A stretch of DNA of 14,401 bases from Intrasporangiaceae bacterium (GCA_012518475.1 JAAYSB010000008.1:1-14401); one strand, 5' to 3'; positions 1 through 6,948 are shown, numbered from the stretch's first letter. A program made the numbers and translations. The notes: generated by a model not told the origin, from the letters alone.

Positions 1-147
1 CCGTGGTGGCGTCGAGAGGGGACCGACGCCACCTAGGAACGCCTTCGGGACGGGACGTTCCGGGAGAGGCGAGGGTGGCGTTCCGTGGTGGCGTCGAGAG
101 GGGACCGACGCCACCTAGGAACGCCTTCGGGACGGGACGTTCCGGGA
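1..147. repeat. Tandem palindromic repeat, two 65-bp copies at 82-bp period
   Basis: Positions 1-65 recur exactly at 83-147, separated by a 17-bp spacer. A partial third copy of the inner part follows at about 146-168 with a few changes. Each copy contains two inverted repeats: GGTGGCGTC (5-13) pairs with GACGCCACC (25-33), and GGAACG (36-41) pairs with CGTTCC (56-61). The tetramer CTAG, usually scarce in high-GC genomes, occurs in each copy and in the partial one. The array lies just downstream of the minus-strand mrp gene. It may continue to the left of the window. It could be an extragenic palindromic repeat family, a transcription-termination zone, or both; the sequence alone does not decide. 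Confidence 0.85.
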
Positions 148-163
148 CCGACGCGACCTAGGA

Positions 164-176
164 CGGCCTACGGCCG
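164..176. terminator. Short GC hairpin downstream of mrp, possible terminator
   Basis: CGGCC (164-168) and GGCCG (172-176) form a 5-bp stem with a 3-nt loop, 28 bp beyond the mrp stop codon on the minus strand. There is no T-run on either side, so a classical intrinsic terminator is not shown. Together with the larger hairpins at 1-147 it may still stop transcription. Confidence 0.3.
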
Positions 177-203
177 GTGCGGTGGCTGGTGTGGTCAGGC
201 GGT

Positions 204-1337
204 CTAGCGGCCGGCGGGGGTGAGCCCGAGGCTGCGGCCCGCGAGTCCGCGGGAGCGGGTCGACAGACCCTTGGCGATGCCGCGCAGGGCGACGGCGGCC
301 GGTGAGGTCGGATTGCCGAGGACGACAGGGGAGCCGGTGTCCGAGCCCTCACGGAGCGACACATCGAGAGGGATCTGCCCGAGGAGCGGAACCTCAGCAC
401 CGATCGAGCGGGTGAGCGACTCGGCGACCTGCTGGCCTCCGCCGCTGCCGAACAGCTCCTGACGGGTTCCGTCGGGCAGCTCCAGCCACGACATGTTCTC
501 CACGACCCCGACGATGCGTTGGTGGGTCTGCAGGGCGATGGATCCGGCTCGCTCCGCGACCTCGGCCGCGGCCTGCTGGGGAGTTGTGACGACGAGGATC
601 TCGGCGCCCGGAATGAGCTGGGCGATGGAGATGGCGACGTCGCCGGTGCCGGGGGGCAGGTCGAGCAGGAGGACGTCGAGGTCACCCCAGAAGACGTCGG
701 CGAGGAACTGCTGCAGGGCCCGGTGCAGCATCGGTCCGCGCCAGACGACCGGCTGGTTGCCGGGGACGAACATGCCGATCGAGATGACCTTCACGTCGTG
801 GGCGACCGGCGGCATGATCATGTCGTCGACCTGCGTGGGTCGGTGCTCGACGCCGAGCATGCGGGGAATGGAGAAGCCGTAGATGTCGGCGTCGACGACG
901 CCGACCCGCAGGCCGGAGTCGGCCATCGCGGCAGCGAGGTTCGCGGTGACCGAGGACTTGCCGACCCCGCCCTTGCCGCTGGCCACGGCATACACCCTCG
1001 TCAGCGAGCCGGGCTTGGCGAAGGGGATCTCCTTCTCGGGGGCGCCGCCTCGCAGCTGCTGGCGCAGCTCGGTGCGTTGCTCGTCGGTCATCACACCGAG
1101 GGTGACGTTGACGGACGCGACGCCGTCGACCTTCATCAGGGCAGCGGTGGAGTCCCTCGTCAGGGTGTCCTTGAGCGGGCAGGCTGCGACGGTGAGCAGG
1201 ATCGTCAGCTCGACGTGACCGGCATCGTCGATGGTGACGGTGTCGACCATCCCGAGCTCGGTGATCGGCTTGCGGATCTCGGGGTCATCGACCGTCGCGA
1301 GCGCGGCGATGAGGGCGTCGTGGGTGACTTCAGGCAT
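204..1337 (-). CDS. mrp: Mrp/NBP35-family P-loop ATPase with N-terminal MIP18 (DUF59) domain
   Basis: A 377-residue cytosolic protein of the Mrp/ApbC/NBP35 family, known as iron-sulfur cluster carriers or assembly factors. Residues 1-95 form a MIP18-type (DUF59) domain with the conserved Cys53-Pro. The deviant Walker A motif GKGGVGKS lies at 121-128, the VDADIYGFSIPRML switch region at 148-161 and LDLPPGTGD at 225-233. The CXXC pair that binds a bridging cluster in many Mrp proteins is not present: after ENMS (280-283) the chain reads WLELPDGTRQELFG. From memory, mycobacterial Mrp is similar here. The ATG at 1337 lies 9 bp after the DUF1003 stop, with only a weak GGATGG ribosome site, which suggests co-transcription and translational coupling. 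Family assignment is firm; the cluster-carrier role is inferred from the family. Confidence 0.95.
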   Translation of the reverse strand: MPEVTHDALIAALATVDDPEIRKPITELGMVDTVTIDDAGHVELTILLTVAACPLKDTLTRDSTAALMKVDGVASVNVTLGVMTDEQRTELRQQLRGGAPEKEIPFAKPGSLTRVYAVASGKGGVGKSSVTANLAAAMADSGLRVGVVDADIYGFSIPRMLGVEHRPTQVDDMIMPPVAHDVKVISIGMFVPGNQPVVWRGPMLHRALQQFLADVFWGDLDVLLLDLPPGTGDVAISIAQLIPGAEILVVTTPQQAAAEVAERAGSIALQTHQRIVGVVENMSWLELPDGTRQELFGSGGGQQVAESLTRSIGAEVPLLGQIPLDVSLREGSDTGSPVVLGNPTSPAAVALRGIAKGLSTRSRGLAGRSLGLTPAGR

Positions 1338-1346
1338 CCATCCATG

Positions 1347-1901
1347 CTACGGCGTGGATGTGCGCTCGCTGTCCTGTCCCTCCTCGGGAGCGGTCGCCGG
1401 TGAGATCGCCCTCACCTGAAGGCCGCGATCCTCCATCTCGTCGAGCAGGGCACGCAGCTCGGAGCGGACGAAGTCGCGGGTCGCGTTGTCGCGCATCGCG
1501 ATGCGCAGGGCGGCAACCTCGCGGGTGAGGAACTCGGTGTCGGCGAGGTTGCGCTCGGCCTGGAGCCGGTCCTGCTCGAAGGCGACCCGGTCCCGGTCCG
1601 CCTGACGGTTCTGCGCGAGGAGGATCAGCGGCGCGGCATACGAGGCCTGGAGGGAGAGGATGAGGGTGAGCAGCGTGTAGTTGAGCTCGCGCGGGTCGAA
1701 CTGCAAGTCCGTCGGGCCGTAGGTGTTCCAGAGCAGCCAGAGCGCGACGAAGACGGTCATGCCGATGATGAACTGGACCGTGCCCATGAAGCGGGCGAAC
1801 TGCTCGGCGATGATGCCGAACGCCTCGTTCGACATGCTGCTCGGCCGGCGCCAGCGGCGGCCGGCCTCGCGGGGCTGGTCGATCCGGTCGCGCTCAGCCA
1901 T
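1347..1901 (-). CDS. DUF1003 two-helix membrane protein
   Basis: A 184-residue protein starting at the ATG at 1901. A longer reading from 1940 is less likely because the 1901 start gives an ATGGCTGA 8-bp overlap with the stop of the upstream gene, typical of coupled translation. Two hydrophobic helices are visible at about 41-59 and 76-96. The DUF1003 hallmark follows helix 2, ending in LILLAQNRQADRDR (92-105). A charged, probably coiled-coil cytosolic segment (105-160) and a short acidic tail follow. DUF1003 proteins have no established biochemical function. Position between a CBS/MgtE-N protein and Mrp suggests a shared role, perhaps at the membrane, but that is inference from gene order only. 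Confidence 0.9.
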   Translation of the reverse strand: MAERDRIDQPREAGRRWRRPSSMSNEAFGIIAEQFARFMGTVQFIIGMTVFVALWLLWNTYGPTDLQFDPRELNYTLLTLILSLQASYAAPLILLAQNRQADRDRVAFEQDRLQAERNLADTEFLTREVAALRIAMRDNATRDFVRSELRALLDEMEDRGLQVRAISPATAPEEGQDSERTSTP

Positions 1902-3195
1902 GGCCCAGCCCCGTGACGGCCGGCAGGTCCTCGGAGACATCGTGCCGGTCCTCGCGCCAGTCGTCCGGCAGGAGGTGGTCGAGGACGTCGTCGACGGTGA
2001 CTGCCCCGAGGAGATGTCCGTCCGGGTCGCACACCGGGAGGGAGACGTGGTTGTAGGTAGCCATGATCCGGGTGATCCGCCCGAGCGGGTCCTCCGGGGA
2101 CAGCGGCTCGACGTCCTTGTCGAGGATCGAGCCCACGGACGCGTGCGGTGGCTCCCGGAGCAGCCGCTGGATATGGACCATGCCGAGGTACTTGCCCGTC
2201 GGGGTCTCGAGCGGCGGACGGCACACGTACACAGCGGCAGCGCTCGCGGGAGAGATCTCCTCCTTGCGCACCGTCGCGAGGGCCTCGGCGATGCTCGCCT
2301 CCGGGCCGAGAATGAGTGGCTCGGTCGTCATCAGACCACCGGCCGACTCGTCGTCGTAGGCCCGCAGCCGCCGCACCTGCTCGGCGTCGTCGGGCTCCAT
2401 GAGGGACATCAGCTCCTCGGCCTGCTCCGGGTCGAGCTCGTTGAGCAGGTCGGCCGCGTCATCGGGCTCCATCGCCTCGAGGACGTCGGCGGCGCGGTCG
2501 GCCTCGAGGCCGGCGAGGATCTCGACCTGGTCGTCCTCGGGAAGCTCCTCGAGGACATCGGCGAGCTTGCTGTCGTCGAGGGCCTGAGCGACCTGGGCCC
2601 GGCGCGTGGCGGGGAGGTCCTGGATCACCTCGGCGAGATCGGCCACCTTGAGGTCGGCGTAGGTCTCGAGGAATCGCTCGACGCTCTGCTCACCGCCACT
2701 GTCGAGCAGACCGGTGACGTCGGTGATGTCGGCGACGAAGGTCTCCCCCTTGCGCCGGGTGAGCCGGGACAGCGTCGACGTGGCGCGCTTGCCCACCCGG
2801 CAGAAGACGCGGGAGACGACCCAGTCCCGGTTCGCCTGCTTCTCGATGCCGAGGTCCTCGACGGTCACGTCGAGAACACCGTCGTCGGTGCGGGCGCGGA
2901 CCTGACGGTCGAAGATCTCGGCAAGCACGAGGGTCTCGTTGGCGCGCTGCTCGAAGCGACGCATGTTGACCAGCCCGGTCGTGATGACCTGGCCACCCTC
3001 GACGGAGGTCACCCGCGTCATCGGGAGGAACACCCGTCGCCGGCCCGGAACCTCGACGACGAGGCCGATGGCGCGGGGTCGACGGCTCGAGGAGGTGATG
3101 ACGACGTCGCGGACCTTGCCCACCTGGTCGCCCAACGGGTCGAAGACGGTGAGCCCGGCCAGGCGGCCGACGAAGACGCGGGACTGAGTGCTCAC
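1894..3195 (-). CDS. Soluble PRC-barrel / MgtE-N / tandem CBS protein without a pore
   Basis: A 433-residue protein with a GTG start at 3195. Residues 5-90 look like a PRC-barrel-type beta domain, and about 90-170 a second similar stretch. Residues 180-285 are an MgtE N-terminal helical superhelix (repeated LPEDDQVEIL-, MEPDDAADLL-, LMEPDDAEQV-type helices) ending in ESAGGLMTTEPL. Two CBS domains follow (about 289-350 and 353-412). In MgtE channels these cytosolic parts sense Mg2+ and gate the transmembrane pore; here the chain stops after the second CBS domain and no hydrophobic segment exists. It is therefore not by itself a transporter, although such proteins are often labelled as one. The stop overlaps the DUF1003 start by 8 bp. 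There is no Shine-Dalgarno before the GTG, and a TANNNT box is placed for leaderless transcription. Confidence 0.92.
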   Translation of the reverse strand: MSTQSRVFVGRLAGLTVFDPLGDQVGKVRDVVITSSSRRPRAIGLVVEVPGRRRVFLPMTRVTSVEGGQVITTGLVNMRRFEQRANETLVLAEIFDRQVRARTDDGVLDVTVEDLGIEKQANRDWVVSRVFCRVGKRATSTLSRLTRRKGETFVADITDVTGLLDSGGEQSVERFLETYADLKVADLAEVIQDLPATRRAQVAQALDDSKLADVLEELPEDDQVEILAGLEADRAADVLEAMEPDDAADLLNELDPEQAEELMSLMEPDDAEQVRRLRAYDDESAGGLMTTEPLILGPEASIAEALATVRKEEISPASAAAVYVCRPPLETPTGKYLGMVHIQRLLREPPHASVGSILDKDVEPLSPEDPLGRITRIMATYNHVSLPVCDPDGHLLGAVTVDDVLDHLLPDDWREDRHDVSEDLPAVTGLGHG

Positions 3196-3201
3196 CGCGT
3201 C

Positions 3202-3207
3202 AGACTA
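3202..3207 (-). promoter_or_regulatory. Candidate leaderless promoter -10 box (TAGTCT) of the CBS/MgtE-N gene
   Basis: On the minus strand TAGTCT fits the actinobacterial TANNNT -10 pattern. It is followed by exactly 6 nt (GACGCG) and then the GTG start at 3195, so transcription would begin at or next to the start codon. No Shine-Dalgarno is visible between them. No convincing -35 box is seen. The box lies in the 44-bp gap after the preceding gene, so the lower block could be transcribed separately. Confidence 0.45.
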
Positions 3208-3239
3208 CCGAGGACCGAGCCCGGTGCGTCGAAGGTCGC

Positions 3240-3776
3240 TCAGGACCGGCCGGCGTGCCAGGGACGCCAGCCGACGGTCGTCGCGGGTGCGGGGAGGAGC
3301 GTGGCGGCGCCAGAGCCGGCCTCGTCGCCGGTGACCGGGGTGAGCGGCTCACCGAAGGGGTGCAGCGCATACACGGACCCGGACTCGGCCCACCGGTCGG
3401 CGAGGTCGTCCGTGGCGTTGAGACGTTCGGCGGCCAGGGCAGCCACGGCGCTCTCCCAGGACTCGCTGCGCGGAGCGAGGAGATGAGCCGTCGCCCTGAC
3501 CGTGATGAGCCGGCCCCCGGAGTCCTTGCTACGCAGGATGAGGGAGACGACCTCGGGAAGTGGCGGAAGCAGCTGCTCACCCTCCCCGGAGACGAGATAG
3601 AACCGGTCGGTGTCCCAGGCGTGCCAGACCGCGAAGGACCGCTCCCCGGGGACATCCACCCAGAGTATGTCGGACTTCTTGGCCGCCTCGGCGAGCAGGC
3701 CGGTGATGTCGACGGTCTTCTCCGCCAGGGTCTCGGCGTCGCTCGTCGGCTGCCCGCCGGGTGCGTCGGTCGTCAC
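3240..3776 (-). CDS. Conserved hypothetical protein, possible FMN-binding split-barrel fold
   Basis: A 178-residue soluble protein with a GTG start at 3776 (reading MTTDAPGG). I do not recognise a named family with certainty. The pattern after an initial helix (residues 16-34) is suggestive of a pyridoxamine-phosphate-oxidase-like split barrel: ILWVDVPGER, a WHAWDTDRFYLVSGEGEQLLPPL strand-turn region, VSLILRSKDSGGRLITVRA, then a WESAVAALAAERLNATDD helix and a tryptophan-containing stretch before the C-terminal barrel strands. No cofactor-binding residue can be assigned by eye. It precedes the CBS/MgtE-N gene by 44 bp on the same strand and diverges from the malyl-CoA lyase gene. Its coding status is well supported by codon use; its function is a guess. 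Confidence 0.8.
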   Translation of the reverse strand: MTTDAPGGQPTSDAETLAEKTVDITGLLAEAAKKSDILWVDVPGERSFAVWHAWDTDRFYLVSGEGEQLLPPLPEVVSLILRSKDSGGRLITVRATAHLLAPRSESWESAVAALAAERLNATDDLADRWAESGSVYALHPFGEPLTPVTGDEAGSGAATLLPAPATTVGWRPWHAGRS

Positions 3777-3866
3777 ACGTGAACTGTCTCATAACCGGTC
3801 CCCGGTGTTCCTTGCTAGCGTCACCATGACCCGTCTGTCTCCTCCCCGTACCCGCAAAGGTGAGCC
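3777..3866 (+). promoter_or_regulatory. Divergent promoter gap and strong ribosome site of the CoA-lyase operon
   Basis: This 90-bp gap separates the hypothetical gene (minus) from the CoA-lyase pair (plus). AAAGGTGAG at 3856-3864 is a strong Shine-Dalgarno and fixes the ATG at 3867. TAGCGT around 3816-3821 is a possible TANNNT -10 box for the plus strand; the -35 is unconvincing. No promoter for the minus-strand gene can be named with confidence. Confidence 0.4.
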
Positions 3867-4949
3867 ATGCGCAGCCCCAAGGACTTCTTCGCCCCTCTCG
3901 CGGTCGGTGCCCCCGCCCCCGTCCGCGAGGTGCCCGCCCGACCGAGTCGGATGATCCACTTCTTCGACCCGAGCAACCCGAAGATGGCGGCCAAGGTTCC
4001 TGACCTCGTCGGCACCGTCGACGTCCTGCTCGGCAACCTCGAGGACGCCGTCAAGGCCGACAACAAGGAGGCCGCCCGGCAGGGACTGGTCGACATCGCC
4101 AAGGCCACCGACTTCGGCGAGCACACCCAGCTCTGGACCCGGATCAACGCCCTCGACAGCCCCTGGGTCCTTGACGACCTCACGACCCTCGTGACCGAGA
4201 TCGGTGACCGGCTCGACGTCATCATGGTCCCCAAGGTCCAGGGGCCCGAGGACATCCACTATGTCGACCGGCTGCTCGCCCAGCTCGAGGCCCGTGCCGG
4301 ACTCACCCGGCCGATCCTCGTCCACGCCATTCTCGAGACAGCCAGAGGAGTCGCGAATGTCGAGGCGATCTGCGGGGCGTCACCGCGGATGCAGGGCATC
4401 TCCCTCGGACCGGCCGATCTCGCGGCCGACCGCCGGATGAAGACGACCCGGGTCGGCGGCGGGCACCCGGGCTACCTCGTCCGGCAGGACCCGCCGGCAG
4501 GCGTCGAGGACGCCGTCAACGCCGAGCGCACGATCTATCAGCAGGACCTCTGGCACTACACGATCGCGCGCATGGTCGACGCCTGCGCCATGCACGGGAT
4601 CTTCCCGTACTACGGTCCGTTCGGGGACATCAAGGACGTCGTCGCCTGTGAGGACCAGTTCCGCAACGCCTTCCTCCTCGGCTGCGTCGGCACCTGGTCC
4701 CTCCACCCGGTCCAGATCGAGATCGCCAAGCGGGTCTTCAGCCCGTCGGCCGAGGATGTCGCGCACGCCCGGAGAGTCAAGGCGGCGATGGGGGACGGCA
4801 CCGGAGCCGTCATGCTCGACGGCAAGATGGAGGACGACGCCAGCCTCAAGCAGTGCCTTGTCATCCTCGAGCTCGCCGACCGGCTCTCGGCCAACGACCC
4901 GGAGCTCGCCGAGCTGTATGCGGACTCAAGCGACGGAGAGGGTGAGTGA
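3867..4949 (+). CDS. mcl: L-malyl-CoA / beta-methylmalyl-CoA lyase-like protein (HpcH/HpaI-CitE superfamily)
   Basis: A 360-residue TIM-barrel CoA-ester lyase. It closely resembles, from memory, the malyl-CoA/beta-methylmalyl-CoA lyases of Chloroflexus and Rhodobacter, which reversibly split malyl-CoA to acetyl-CoA and glyoxylate, or methylmalyl-CoA to propionyl-CoA and glyoxylate. Visible family features are LEDAV (58-62), the substrate arginine in LWTRIN (89-94), ILETARG with the Mg2+ ligand Glu157, GPADLAADRR with Asp184, and the long MKTTRVGGGHPGYLV loop (191-205) typical of this branch. GTWSLHPVQ (275-283) and GKMEDD (319-324) belong to the C-terminal cap that contributes an acidic residue from the neighbouring subunit. 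The stop overlaps the next gene. No other ethylmalonyl-CoA-pathway gene is in the window, so the pathway is open. Confidence 0.9.
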   Translation: MRSPKDFFAPLAVGAPAPVREVPARPSRMIHFFDPSNPKMAAKVPDLVGTVDVLLGNLEDAVKADNKEAARQGLVDIAKATDFGEHTQLWTRINALDSPWVLDDLTTLVTEIGDRLDVIMVPKVQGPEDIHYVDRLLAQLEARAGLTRPILVHAILETARGVANVEAICGASPRMQGISLGPADLAADRRMKTTRVGGGHPGYLVRQDPPAGVEDAVNAERTIYQQDLWHYTIARMVDACAMHGIFPYYGPFGDIKDVVACEDQFRNAFLLGCVGTWSLHPVQIEIAKRVFSPSAEDVAHARRVKAAMGDGTGAVMLDGKMEDDASLKQCLVILELADRLSANDPELAELYADSSDGEGE

Positions 4950-5824
4950 CGATGAGCGGAGCAGTCGCATACACCCCGCGCCGGTCCGTCCTCTATATGC
5001 CGAGCTCGAACGAGCGCGCCCTGGAGAAGGCCAAGTCGCTGCCTGTGGACGGGCTCATCCTCGACCTCGAGGACGCGGTCGGTCCTGGGGACAAGGAGGT
5101 GGCCCGAGCGGCTGCCTGCGCCGCCGTCCAGTCGGGGGAGTACGGCCACCGCGAGCTGACGATCCGGGTCAACGGCCTCGGAACCGAGTGGCACGAGGCC
5201 GACCTCGAGGCGGCATGCCAGGCCGGACCTGACGGCATCGTCGTCCCGAAGGTCAACAGCGCCAAGGAGGTCAAGAACCTCGAGAAGGCACTGGTCAGGT
5301 TCGGTGCCCCGGACCGGACCCGGCTGTGGGCGATGATCGAGACACCGGAGGCGATCTTCAACGCCCGCAAGATCGCCGCGGCTTCGGACCGGCTCGCCGT
5401 GTTCGTCATGGGGACCAACGACCTCGTCAAGGAGCTCCAGGCCCTCCACGTTCCTGGTCGGGAACCGCTCATCGCGGCCTTGTCCTGGGCGCTCCTGGCT
5501 GCCCGACGGTCCGGGGTGGCGATCCTCGACGGCGTCTACAACAACGTCAAGGACGCCGCGGGCTTCGAGGCGGAGTGCGTCCAGGGCCGCGACATGGGCT
5601 TCGACGGCAAGACCCTCATCCACCCGGGCCAGGTCGAGCCGTGCAACGCGATCTTCGCGCCGTCCGCGGACGCCGTCGAGGAGGCCCGCGGGATCATCGA
5701 GGCGTTCGAGGCCGGTGAGGGCACCGGTGTCGTGACCTACAACGGCAAGATGATCGAGAACCTGCACGTCGACATCGCCCGCCGGGTGCTGGCCACGCAC
5801 GAGGCGATCACCGCCCGCGGCTGA
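4946..5824 (+). CDS. CitE/Mcl2-like CoA-ester lyase or malyl-CoA thioesterase
   Basis: A 292-residue protein of the same superfamily as its upstream neighbour but a shorter, different branch. Landmarks are SVLYMPSSNERALEKA (14-29), LILDLEDAV (37-45), the arginine in IRVNG (73-77), WAMIETPEA with Glu132, MGTNDLVKEL with Asp159, GKTLIHPGQV (221-230) and a C-terminal GKMIENLHV. Related proteins include citramalyl-CoA lyases, CitE-like lyases and the (3S)-malyl-CoA thioesterase (Mcl2) of Rhodobacter; I cannot choose among them. The GTG at 4946 gives a GTGA overlap with the upstream stop; the ATG at 4952 is an equally plausible start, since GGTGAG sits just before it. The pairing of a lyase and a thioesterase-like partner in one operon suggests that together they drive condensation and hydrolysis to free malate, an inference from the Rhodobacter precedent. 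Confidence 0.88.
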   Translation: MTMSGAVAYTPRRSVLYMPSSNERALEKAKSLPVDGLILDLEDAVGPGDKEVARAAACAAVQSGEYGHRELTIRVNGLGTEWHEADLEAACQAGPDGIVVPKVNSAKEVKNLEKALVRFGAPDRTRLWAMIETPEAIFNARKIAAASDRLAVFVMGTNDLVKELQALHVPGREPLIAALSWALLAARRSGVAILDGVYNNVKDAAGFEAECVQGRDMGFDGKTLIHPGQVEPCNAIFAPSADAVEEARGIIEAFEAGEGTGVVTYNGKMIENLHVDIARRVLATHEAITARG

Positions 5825-5935
5825 CGTCTGGAAGGCAGCGCGCAGTCCACTGCAACCTTTGCGGCCCCTGGTGCGTCTTGGTAGTGAGGGTGTCGTCGTG
5901 ATACCCCAGACCGGACGAACCGAGGGATCGGAGCG
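5825..5935 (+). promoter_or_regulatory. Gap before the L,D-transpeptidase: dyad and weak promoter
   Basis: The dyad GCAGT-CC-ACTGC lies at 5842-5853, 18 bp after the CoA-lyase stop. It could be a small terminator hairpin or an operator. TTGGTA (5878-5883) with GATACC (5900-5905), 16-bp spacing, is a weak sigma-70-like promoter. An ECF-like reading is also possible: GCAACC near 5852 and CGTC at 5874. GAGGG/GGAG at 5922-5933 precede the ATG at 5936. Confidence 0.3.
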
Positions 5936-6862
5936 ATGAGGGCAACGAGCCAACGGCGGTGGACCGCACTCGCGATAGGTGCTGCCCTGGCGCTCACCCT
6001 GTCCGGCTGCGGTGAGCCGGTCGATGGCCCACTGGCGTCCGGCCCCGACAACCCGGTAGCCACCACCGCACCGTCCGCGCACGCGACCCCTCCCACGCCG
6101 AGCCGAGCACCGCAGGCCCCGCCGAGAACGAGCGAACCGGCGACGCCCTCGGTGACGCAGCCACCGCCCTCATCGCCGAGCACGAAGCCCGCGGCCGAGC
6201 CACCGGCGACCCACTCGCCCACGGCGACATCGCCGTCCCCGTCGACGCAGCCGACACGTCCACCGCGCACCTCGCTGCAGCTCGGGGACCGTGGTGAGCA
6301 GGTTCGCCTGCTCCAGCAGCAGCTGAGCGATCTCGGGTACTGGCTGGGCGAGCCAGACGGCCACTTCGGCGGTCTCACCCAGCAAGCTGTCTTCGCCCTC
6401 CAGAAGGCGGCCGGCATCACCCGGGACGGCATCGTCGGCCCGCAGACCAAGGCGGCACTCGCCGCTGCCACCCGGCCCTCTTCCCGCGTCGGCGGGACGG
6501 GTGTCGAGATCGACCTCACCCGTCAGCTCCTCCTCGTCGTCCGGGAGGGCAACGTTGTCCTGACCATGAACACGAGCACAGGAAACGGGCAGGAGTATGT
6601 CTCCCGTGGCACCCGGAAGATCGCCCGGACCCCGACCGGGAGCTTCGCCGTCTATCGGATGGTCGACGCGACCGAGAAGGCCGAGCTGGGTGAGCTGTAC
6701 CGACCGATGTACTTCTACGGTGGGTATGCCGTCCACGGGTCCCCGAGTATCCCCGCCTATCCGGCATCGCACGGCTGCGTGAGAGTGAGCAACTCGGCAA
6801 TGAACATGCTCTGGTCGACCGGGTACCTCGCGATGGGCACTGCCGTCACGGTCTATGCCTGA
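5936..6862 (+). CDS. Lipoprotein L,D-transpeptidase with peptidoglycan-binding domain
   Basis: A 308-residue exported enzyme predicted to make 3-3 cross-links or related bonds in peptidoglycan. A basic start, a hydrophobic helix (10-22) and the lipobox LSGC with Cys25 mark a lipoprotein anchored outside the membrane. Residues 31-112 are a Pro/Ser/Thr-rich linker, long enough to reach into the wall. Residues 114-176 form a PG_binding_1 domain (LQLGDRGEQVRLLQQQL, DGIVGPQTKAAL). The YkuD catalytic domain covers about 188-307, with His267 in VHGSPS and the active-site SHGCVR (278-283, Cys281). It lacks the Ig-like domains of mycobacterial LdtMt enzymes and resembles the smaller actinobacterial PGB-YkuD type. 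It stands alone between the CoA-lyase operon and a convergent kinase gene. Confidence 0.94.
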   Translation: MRATSQRRWTALAIGAALALTLSGCGEPVDGPLASGPDNPVATTAPSAHATPPTPSRAPQAPPRTSEPATPSVTQPPPSSPSTKPAAEPPATHSPTATSPSPSTQPTRPPRTSLQLGDRGEQVRLLQQQLSDLGYWLGEPDGHFGGLTQQAVFALQKAAGITRDGIVGPQTKAALAAATRPSSRVGGTGVEIDLTRQLLLVVREGNVVLTMNTSTGNGQEYVSRGTRKIARTPTGSFAVYRMVDATEKAELGELYRPMYFYGGYAVHGSPSIPAYPASHGCVRVSNSAMNMLWSTGYLAMGTAVTVYA

Positions 6863-6904
6863 TCTCAGCCCGCTGCTCGCCGATGAGGCGGAACCCCTGG
6901 CATG

Positions 6905-6948
6905 TGCGCTACGTGACCGGGTCAGCGGTCCGTACCTGCGGTAGCGCA
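6905..6948. terminator. Long inverted repeat between convergent genes, possible bidirectional terminator
   Basis: TGCGCTAC (6905-6912) is the exact reverse complement of GTAGCGCA (6941-6948). Inside lies a second pairing, GACCG (6915-6919) with CGGTC (6926-6930). The structure overlaps the last codons and stop of the minus-strand RIO kinase gene and lies 43 bp after the transpeptidase stop, where a shared terminator would be expected. No T-run follows in either direction, so the role is an inference from position. Confidence 0.45.

Noticed and set aside
1..147. CRISPR-like array
   Set aside because: Only two copies, unit of 65 bp with internal hairpins and one 17-bp spacer; no cas genes nearby.
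1902..1940. Upstream start for the DUF1003 protein at 1940
   Set aside because: The added residues lie inside the upstream gene and show no family similarity; the ATG at 1901 gives a typical coupled overlap.
1894..3195. Magnesium transporter MgtE
   Set aside because: Only the cytosolic MgtE-N and CBS parts are present and no transmembrane helix can be found, so it cannot be a channel alone.
1723..3486. Long plus-strand open frame opposite the CBS/MgtE-N gene
   Set aside because: It is antisense to well-recognised protein families and its composition (runs of Asp, Gly, Val, His, Leu) is typical of a GC-rich shadow frame.
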